A stretch of DNA of 18,453 nt from PVC group bacterium (GTDB lineage Bacteria > Verrucomicrobiota > Kiritimatiellia > SS1-B-03-39 > UBA6053): positions 1-18,453 of the forward strand of contig PXDP01000513.1 in assembly GCA_003565035.1 (NCBI GenBank), read 5' to 3'. Positions 8,401-14,600 of this stretch are shown here, in pieces. Both the position numbers and the translations under genes were made by a program. Each line of letters opens with the position of its first letter. Within the stretch, counting starts at the first letter, position 1. The notes beneath the pieces are model-generated. The model searched no databases. It was not told the DNA's origin and saw only the letters and a program-made list of their open reading frames with translations.

Positions 8401-9406
8401 CGGCACCTTCAACGTCAATTCCACCTCCGTGGCCGCCTGGACCGTCCTGCTGACCTCCTTCCGGGATCTGGCGCTGCAAAGCCAGCAGGGGTCGGTGGAG
8501 AATCCATCTGAAACCACCCCCGTCGCCGGCAACCTGAGACCCTTCGAACGTCCCGTTTCTTTCCTGGGCAGTGCCGCCGACAGTGATCCGGATTCCTACG
8601 GTGCCCGGAACACCACCCGCGACAGCACCCGGGTTTTCGCGGGGTTCCGCTATCTCGATGACGGGCAGATTCGCGAGCTCGCCGAGCGGATGGTAGATGA
8701 GGTTCGGCTGCGCGGACCCTTTTTGTCTCTGGCTGATTTTGTCAACCGACGACTCGTGGAACCCGACGGAGCAGGGGTTCCCGGCAGCGATTGGACCACC
8801 GCCCGCACTCAAGCCCCCGGAGCCAACCGGGTGGGCGTCATGCCCAATGTGAACAGCTACGACGCCTGGCAGGGCCTGCACGGGTTGTCCGGCGCACTGG
8901 GACGCGCAATTCAACTCTCCGGTATCAATGGCGGGGTCAACCATCCCGGGCACAGCCTGAGCCAGGATCGGATTTACGGAAGAAACCCGGCCGAGGTGGG
9001 CGGAACAGGCGGAGAGTCCAACAATCCGTATATCCTCCGGCCGGAGCTGCGCTGGTTTCTGGACAGCGAGCACACTGCCGGCGCCCCCGTGGGGGAGGTG
9101 GGCAGTCTTTTCGCGGGCACCCCCGGGTTCGTCACCCAGGCCGATCTGCTGGCCATGATCGGCGGAGCCATCAGCACCCGGGGCGACACCTTCCGCATCC
9201 GCGCGGCCGGGGAGGTGACGACGCCGGAGGGCAGCGTGGCCTCCAGTGCGTATCTCGAAGCGGTGGTGCGGCGGGTTCCGGAATTTGTGGACCCGGCTGA
9301 TTCGCCTGAAACCCCGCTGTCCTCGCTGTCTTCGACGGTCAACCAACGCTTTGGCCGTCGCTTTGAAATTGTTTCTTTCCGCTGGATGCACCCCGATGAA
9401 ATCTAA
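5402..9406 (+). CDS. Verru_Chthon cassette protein A-like, membrane-anchored pseudopilin-type giant protein
   Basis: A 1334-residue protein with one N-terminal hydrophobic segment (about 24-46) after RRG, laid out like a type IV pilin or PulK-type N-terminus: RRG then SALLVTLL and on to VVRVELRR. The usual pilin Glu at mature position 5 is absent. Next comes a run rich in small residues, EAQANARVALQVAIAELQ (61-78), followed by RHAGVDTRATS, which I recognise as the hallmark of the Verru_Chthon cassette protein A family. The rest is soluble, rich in Asn, Pro and aromatics, and probably outside the inner membrane. The function of this family is unknown; an envelope or secretion-related pseudopilin role is inferred from the N-terminus. 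I chose ATG 5402, preceded by a purine-rich AGGTTGTGGAGT; ATG 5444 (MSRADRRGSALL) is the alternative. The stop lies inside the next gene's start region. No B, C or D cassette partners are in the window. Confidence 0.75.
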   Translation: MNLSSNQTFDKRVFMSRADRRGSALLVTLLVVSLLLVLTLGLVTVVRVELRRVATHQLGVEAQANARVALQVAIAELQRHAGVDTRATSSAALDPAAVNDFQAAYRQQAANPPWRTYLGRNGADREAVESSFALTLNQDMERHWTAVWDSGTIDPVTGVQAQGTRPVWLVSGNERFTHNPDDTSYPPDYWTPDRLLDDSNSLLLVGGGSALDAQEKTDIAAAMGVSLRESGFSPLNDHVRAPRVTLDRGAYAYWVSDESLKASVSRTDPHAGSPAPEAAAHRLGSPQRMGWETLAALDLPGMQNAPWEKMMSAPSLSFVTGHDVARAFAHDVTSDSVGIHTDSYRGGLRKDLTAYFESGHGLADSDPVADPALYAANDPRFGPNNSGFPNSTRNIPTWGKLRQWHQRGNSFTGYAENTESSMGLGPVLLDVQYYMGFSLNPGNNHVQVHLAPIVTLWNPHNVPLPLHTYRLELSTHRNINLWTMHILYPSDIGDVADVNRFYGEFDGVNWFRARYTGNGRHPHDSWGRNPNYMTVNLKNFLRPLRLDIPTALAPGECRIFTVDRDWVYTGPDGVVPEMASFYEAIPIGAPRGIQYDTDVEVLFDYARNPGQPLRIGGGFPHSWNETDHGILEWNTRDDFPRLFNTNRMMEGLSAPSFLYDTTGRLLSQINKIQANNETRSWVATNIQSNNTALRPAPNTVTWLWDTPDFFDASPEPPPPPGSTAHRRGSYYPLVFYELFSWMTPQRNMVMVNQTDPGTSSASRGGFHRLFANFNLAASRWTFNPQVEGQRARYGNSPLHNNADQFQNNELYLPANLIRTGAPPQPGWGQLDFSYDDGTVARGYILNESIFRGNAHQRIGALPILDAGGDTRPLLSMGAFGRAPLSTLFTQPLHVLGNAEPFPYSDRGKIAGIHSRQVGANFGVFKFRPNDAENHMLDLSYLINDSVWDQYFFSTVPHSGAPALNNSSPLPNSLHRFRRDSGATLAEVRDFDRAAVHIERRGTFNVNSTSVAAWTVLLTSFRDLALQSQQGSVENPSETTPVAGNLRPFERPVSFLGSAADSDPDSYGARNTTRDSTRVFAGFRYLDDGQIRELAERMVDEVRLRGPFLSLADFVNRRLVEPDGAGVPGSDWTTARTQAPGANRVGVMPNVNSYDAWQGLHGLSGALGRAIQLSGINGGVNHPGHSLSQDRIYGRNPAEVGGTGGESNNPYILRPELRWFLDSEHTAGAPVGEVGSLFAGTPGFVTQADLLAMIGGAISTRGDTFRIRAAGEVTTPEGSVASSAYLEAVVRRVPEFVDPADSPETPLSSLSSTVNQRFGRRFEIVSFRWMHPDEI

Positions 9407-10142
9407 ATTTGCGTTTCTCCTTCTGCTGTCTGTCCTGTTGCATGGATGGGTCCCGGGACAGGCGCCTCCGCTCATCCCGCCCCCCACAGCGGAGGCGCGC
9501 CGGGTTTCCTTCACCGCCATGGGGAATTTCCCCACGGCACTGTATTATCAGGATGAGGAAGGTGCTTTTCAGACTCTGCCACTGGGTTTCGAGGTAAACG
9601 GTCCGGTGCTGGGCATTCTTCCCGTTGAAGACGCGCAAACGCCGATCCGCCTCTATACCCGTGAAGCCGCAGAGGACGGCCAATGGATTCACCCTCCCGC
9701 CGCCGAAATACACGTCCCGGCGGAATGGACCTCGGCCCTGGTGCTGCTCCAGGGCGGCAATGGACGGGTGCGTTCCCTGCCACTGAACGACAGTCCCGAG
9801 GCTCTGGCGGTGGGCGAGGTGCGCTTCATCAATTACAGCGACAGCCGCATTGCCATTGTGCTGGGAGAGGTGGAGGCCCTACTCAACCGTGGCGAAAGCC
9901 ACCGATATCCGCTCGTGCAAGGGGGGCGCACCCGCCTGCGTCTGCGGATCCTGCGCAACACCGGCGGGGAATGGGTGGATTATCTCTCCACCTCTCTGAG
10001 CCCCCGCAATCCCAACATCCGCCTCAACATGCTCACCCTTATGCGCCCCCCGCCCGACGCGAACGCCCACCCCGTCTTCGAGACCCTCCACCTTCGCGGC
10101 AACGATCTCGACATCGCGCCGGATGGCTGGCTGCGGCCCTGA
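9396..10142 (+). CDS. Exported protein of unknown function paired with the Verru_Chthon A-like gene
   Basis: A 248-residue protein whose start at 9396 gives a clear Sec signal peptide: MKSK, then the hydrophobic FAFLLLLSVLLHGWV, with a likely cleavage near GQA. The open frame reaches back to 9246 inside the previous gene, but that extension is Arg/Cys-rich and looks like out-of-frame translation. The mature part is beta-rich and includes MGNFPTALYYQDEEG, RLYTREAAEDGQWI, LVLLQGGNGRVRSLPLNDSPEAL and GEVRFINYSDSRIAIVLG. I do not recognise a named domain; the FPTALYY...FINYS layout resembles small exported proteins I recall beside Verru_Chthon A-like genes, but this is memory only. The 11-base overlap with the upstream stop argues for coupled translation and a shared function. 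It faces sulfatase 2 tail to tail. Confidence 0.7.
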   Translation: MKSKFAFLLLLSVLLHGWVPGQAPPLIPPPTAEARRVSFTAMGNFPTALYYQDEEGAFQTLPLGFEVNGPVLGILPVEDAQTPIRLYTREAAEDGQWIHPPAAEIHVPAEWTSALVLLQGGNGRVRSLPLNDSPEALAVGEVRFINYSDSRIAIVLGEVEALLNRGESHRYPLVQGGRTRLRLRILRNTGGEWVDYLSTSLSPRNPNIRLNMLTLMRPPPDANAHPVFETLHLRGNDLDIAPDGWLRP

Positions 10143-10145
10143 TAA

Positions 10146-10155
10146 CGCTTAAGCG
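10146..10155. other. Perfect 10-base palindrome between convergent genes
   Basis: CGCTTAAGCG lies four bases after the stop of the exported protein, in the 129-base gap before the convergent sulfatase 2. It is too short and loop-free for a standard terminator, and no T-run follows on either strand. It may be chance or part of a weak bidirectional terminator. Confidence 0.2.
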
Positions 10156-10271
10156 ATGACACGTATCCCGTGGGCGTGGCGGGTGAAGCGTTCGAGGTCG
10201 TCGATGGATTGGATGGGGGCCCTTTATTGGATTTCACAGAGGAGTTCAGGCTGGAGCGGCGAAGAAGGAGG

Positions 10272-11666
10272 TTACGGTCCGAAAACCGACGTGGCCAGGG
10301 AGGGCTCGTCTTTGAGTTCGATAGCGGTCCAGCGGTTGGCGAGGCGGTCGCCCTGGGCGTTCATCTCGTCCCAGAGGCGGACTTTGAGGCGGGTGATATC
10401 GGCGGCGAGGGCGGGATCTCCGATGCGGTTCTCCAGCTCGCCTGGATCAAGGGCCAGGTCGTAAAATTCGTGTATGTCGCCTACGGGATGGTAGACGAAC
10501 TTGTAGCGCTCGTCTCGGATCATGCGCATGGAGTAGGCCCCGGATTCGGTGCCGAAATATTGGCTGGTAATGACCTCGCGAGGCGCGGTGCCGTTGGCCA
10601 TGCCGACGAGGTTTTCGCCCACGAAGGAGTCGGACGGCGTGAGGCCGGCGGCCTCCAGCAGGGTGCGGGCGATGTCGAGTTCGTTGGAGGCGAAGGCGGG
10701 GCAGGTGTGTCCGGCGGGAACGCGGCCGGGCAGGCGGACGATGAGGGGAACGCGGGTGACATCGTCGTACATGTTGAAATGTTTGTCGAGCTGGCCGTGG
10801 CCGCCGCAGTAGTCGCCATGGTCGGTGGAGTACATGACCAGCGTGTCCTCGGCAAGACCGAGGCGGTCCAGGGTGTCCAGCACGCGGCCGAGGTGGTGGT
10901 CGAGTTCGGTGATGATGCCATAATAGAGCCGGACGACGGGCTGCCACTGCTCCCAGGTCCAGTCTTCGAGTCCCCAGATGCGTTTCTGGCGTTTCTGGGC
11001 GGCGGGTTTGCCCTGCTGCGGATCGGGAAAACTCTGCCAGGGCGGGATGTCGGCGGCGTTGTAGCGGGAGGCGAATTCGGAGACCGGGTTGCAGGGCAGG
11101 TGGGGTTCGGGCGGATCCCAGCGGATGCAGAAAGGCTGATCGGTGGGCTGCTGGAGGAGATCGATCACGCGGTCGGCCTGCCAAGCCAGAGGCGAGAAGT
11201 CGGCGGGGGAGCTGCTGTCCTCGTCGCCGAAGAGGCCGTGGGGTTTGGGTATGGGCTGGAGGCTGCGGGCTTCGCGTTCCTTCTGGTAGTGCCAGAGGGG
11301 ATGGAAGGCGTCAACGCCGTCGGCGGGGCCGGGTTCCGGCGATTCGAGTTCACCGTGGTATTTGCCGACCCAGCCGGTGCGGTAGCCGGCGGATTTCAGT
11401 TCGGTGAAGAAGGTGGGTCGTTCGCGGCGGGCGGCGCGGTTGAGTTCGGAGGAGGGAATGCAGAAGGCCCCGTGCTCATGCGGCCAGGCGCCGGTGAGCA
11501 GGGAGGCGCGGGCGGGGGTGCAGATGGGGATGGTGCTGTAGGCGCGGGAGAAGGTTGTGCCTTCCGCGCAGAGCCGGTCCAGGTTGGGGGTCTGAAGCTC
11601 CCGCATCCCGTGGGCGCGAATGCAGTCGTAGCGGTGCTGGTCGGAATGGACGAGGAGGAGGTTCAT
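10272..11666 (-). CDS. S1-family sulfatase 2 (CxPxR type)
   Basis: A 464-residue formylglycine-dependent sulfatase. Motifs in order: metal ligands D9-Q10 in LVHSDQHRYD, modification motif C49-T-P-A-R53 within PICTPARASLLTG, K102 and H104 in GKYH, H189 in PPEPHLPC, D282-H283-G284 in STDHGDYCGGHG, and K295 in LDKHFNMYDDVTRVPL. All core residues are present. It begins directly with the first beta strand (MNLLLVHSDQ), so no signal peptide is possible from this start and a cytoplasmic location is likely. That contrasts with the exported giant protein encoded 27 bases upstream on the same strand. No clear ribosome binding site precedes the ATG, so translation may depend on reinitiation after the upstream stop. 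It differs clearly from sulfatase 1 in modification motif and length, which suggests a different sulfate position or sugar. The substrate is not determinable here. Confidence 0.9.
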   Translation of the reverse strand: MNLLLVHSDQHRYDCIRAHGMRELQTPNLDRLCAEGTTFSRAYSTIPICTPARASLLTGAWPHEHGAFCIPSSELNRAARRERPTFFTELKSAGYRTGWVGKYHGELESPEPGPADGVDAFHPLWHYQKEREARSLQPIPKPHGLFGDEDSSSPADFSPLAWQADRVIDLLQQPTDQPFCIRWDPPEPHLPCNPVSEFASRYNAADIPPWQSFPDPQQGKPAAQKRQKRIWGLEDWTWEQWQPVVRLYYGIITELDHHLGRVLDTLDRLGLAEDTLVMYSTDHGDYCGGHGQLDKHFNMYDDVTRVPLIVRLPGRVPAGHTCPAFASNELDIARTLLEAAGLTPSDSFVGENLVGMANGTAPREVITSQYFGTESGAYSMRMIRDERYKFVYHPVGDIHEFYDLALDPGELENRIGDPALAADITRLKVRLWDEMNAQGDRLANRWTAIELKDEPSLATSVFGP

Positions 11667-11693
11667 GAGGTTGAGTGAGCAAGGGGGCTTTCT

Positions 11694-14600
11694 TCATGGC
11701 GTGAGGAGGCGGATGCGGTGAAACAGAATGCCCTCCGGCGGGATGGGGAGGACTTGCCGGACATCCTCGGCACTCCCGTTGCCGAGCGGATCCGCGTCGA
11801 GAAGGGTTTCCACTGGCGTGACGGGGGTCCATGCGCCGGGATCGGTCAGATCGGTGCTGATCTCATAGATCAGGGTCGGATTGTTTTTCCGGCGGCGGAA
11901 CTCCAAGTGCCAGAAAGACCCCTCTGACATCATAACGGAATAGACGGGTTCCGGGGCGGGGGACAGAGGGTTCCGGGCAAGGTGATAGCTCCAGAGGTTG
12001 CTGAGACCGCTCTGGTTGGGGTCCGCGCCGGGATGGCTGTCGGACTCCTCCTCCCATGCGATGCCCGCCGCCCATTCGGCGTAGGCGTTGGCGAAGGGAA
12101 ACTCGTGGGCTCCGATATCCGCAGCCGTTCCTACGGGTACGATCCCGCCAAAGAAATCCCGGTTGCCGATGCTGGAGCCGAGAGGCAGGGCGGCATCCCG
12201 CAGCGGGGATGCGAGGGTGAGGCGATAGGCGCTGATGTGGGACAGCGCCGCTGGGTCGGTCAGCATCGGCGCCGGATCATTCGAGGCGAGAAACGGATCG
12301 ACCTCCAGTCCGACGGGTTGTCCCCCGAGCGTTTCCTGTCCGGCGGCGGCGCGCCAGGCGGCCAGGCCGTTGTAGGACGTGCCGCCCCACCGGATGTTGG
12401 CCGAGGCGCGGTTGCGGTGGTGGTAGGCGTTGCCCTGGAAAAGAACCTCCGCCGTGCTGTTGGCGACGTCTGCATTGATCACACGGACATGGGTGTTTCC
12501 ATCGGCGATGAAGAGGTTGTTGCGCACGTTGATGTTGGTGAAGTTGCCGCCCAACATGCGGAAGGCGGAGGGTGTGGTGCTTGGATACGTCGCCGAGGGC
12601 GTGACGAAGACCGTGTTGTTGTAGATCTCCACATCGCGCACCCGGTTGCCCGCCTGCGCCGCCCACAGCATGATGCCGCCGTAGTTGCCGCGGCGTCCAT
12701 CGTTTTGGCTGATGTTGTAGCGAACGATGTTGTTGCCAAAAGCCGGGGCTCCCGCATACTGCGCAAGGAGGTAACCCGCCCCGTCATTCCCGTAGGTATA
12801 GTTGTATTGCAGGATCGAGTCCGTCACCCCGCCATCCAGGTCGAAACCACCGCCGTCGGCGCCCAGGGTTCGGTTGCTGTGGGAGATGCTGTGCTGGATG
12901 ATGACGTTGTTGGAATCGTAAGTCCAAATGCCGACGCCCCCGTTTTCGCTGCCAATCCCGCCGTTTGAGCCGCCGTTGTTGTAGGCGAGGCTGTATTCGA
13001 CCAGCGCGGTGTCCACCCTGCCAATAACCAGTCCGCTCCCGCTGGGGTCACCGTAGTCCATCTGGCCGGGATTTGAGTGGAAGGTGCAGCCGCGTATGAC
13101 GAGGTTGCGGTGTCCCTGCATTTGGTGCGCCCAAGTGCTGAACCCTTCGATTTCATTGTGATGAAAGACCGAGTCGAGCACGGTGACCTCTTCGAATCCG
13201 CTGACCTGATTATCCTCTCGCCAGGACAGGACGAACATCCCGATGCCGCCGTTTCGCTGGCCCGGTTGGTTTGCAAATCCACTGACATCGACGTTTTCGA
13301 CGCGGACGGCCGGGCGTCTTCCCGGTAGGTCGGTGTAGAGAAAGATGCCATGCCCTTGGTTGGAACCAATGCCATTCCCGACAATCACAAGGTCGCGGAT
13401 GACGAACCCGCCGGCATTGTAGAGGAAGATGCCGTGCCCGTCGCCGGCATCGAGCGTTGCCCTGCCTTCCCCGAACGTACCGAGCGTGATCGGCTCTTCC
13501 GCGGTCCCCGAGTTTGTGTCATCCAAGACGAGGTTTCCGGAAAAAGTCTGCCCGGCGGCGAGGAGGACGGTGTCGCCGGGAATCAGCCCGAACTCCGCAA
13601 TGTTACCCAAGCTTTGCCAAGCTTGTCCCGCACTCAACCCATTGTTGGCATCGTCGCCGTTTTCGGCGTCCAGGTAATAGGTCGCGGCGGTGCGGGGAGG
13701 GGTGGGAACAGGAAACCCGCCATAGGCACCCGCATAAAGCAGCGAAACTTCCTGCGGGGTAAGCGCACGGGTGTAAACCCGGAAATCGTCTATCAGTCCG
13801 GTCCATGGGTTAACTCCGTCGTTCCTCATGCCTATCGATTTTGCGATGGTGTTATCGAAGGTGGCTCCCGTGTTGAACTGGATGATTTGTTGTCCATTGT
13901 TCAGATAAAGCCGCGTCCGCCAAGTGGCTCCGTCCAGGAAATTGACAAAGGTCAGCAAGTGCCACTCGCCATTGTAGATGAGGAATTCATCGTTGGCGGC
14001 CTGATAAACACCGTTGCTGTTACCCGAGAAAGCCTGAAGGTTCCGATAGATGCCGTTGTTCCCGACGGTCTGGACGCTCCCCTGGTTTCCCCGATGCCAC
14101 AGGGGGCGGAAGCCGTTGTTGGTCTCGGTGCGCACCCACGCGGAGACGGTGTATTCCTGATCCCCGGGGTTAAAACGCAGATCTGTTTCGTTGGCGGGAA
14201 AAAATCCGGTTAATGCGGTCGTCGTGTTGCTGCCGTAAGCACCGCCAAAGCGGCCCACGCTGCTCCAGGCGGCTCCGGCGACGGTGGTGGTGTGATCAGC
14301 TCCCAGGGGGGAGGAATCCGTGATCTGGGTTCCGGAGCCTTCGTCGAATCGGTAGTGCAAAATAAGCCCTTCTGTGGGGTCCAGCCGGTGAACCGTCGCC
14401 GAAGGAATGCCCCCAAGATCGGCCCGGTGGGGATCGCTCAGTTCGACCGTAAACGAACGGGCCGGGTCCACCGTTTCGTTCACTACAATCGGGATATCGA
14501 TGGTTTGACTTTCCATGTCGCCATCGGCCCAAACCAGCGTTCCGCTTGTGTGCAGATAGTCGGTTCCGGCGACGGCGGTGCCGTCCACGGTTGCATAGGA

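Noticed and set aside
9246..9395. N-terminal extension of the 248-residue exported protein
   Set aside because: It lies inside the upstream coding sequence and would bury the clear signal peptide beginning at 9396.
6818..9535. A 905-codon open frame on the minus strand opposite the Verru_Chthon A-like gene
   Set aside because: It is very Gly/Arg/His-rich, has no recognisable domain, and spans two plus-strand genes with clear family features. Long antisense frames are expected opposite GC-rich codon usage.
10170..11678. A 502-codon plus-strand open frame opposite sulfatase 2
   Set aside because: Gly/Ala/Val-rich low-complexity translation fully antisense to a sulfatase with all its motifs intact; a shadow frame.
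11982..12968. A 328-codon plus-strand open frame opposite the giant protein's beta-helix
   Set aside because: Composition (Val/Ala/Arg/Gly) and lack of motifs mark it as a shadow; the minus strand is one continuous 1870-residue frame with consistent domains.
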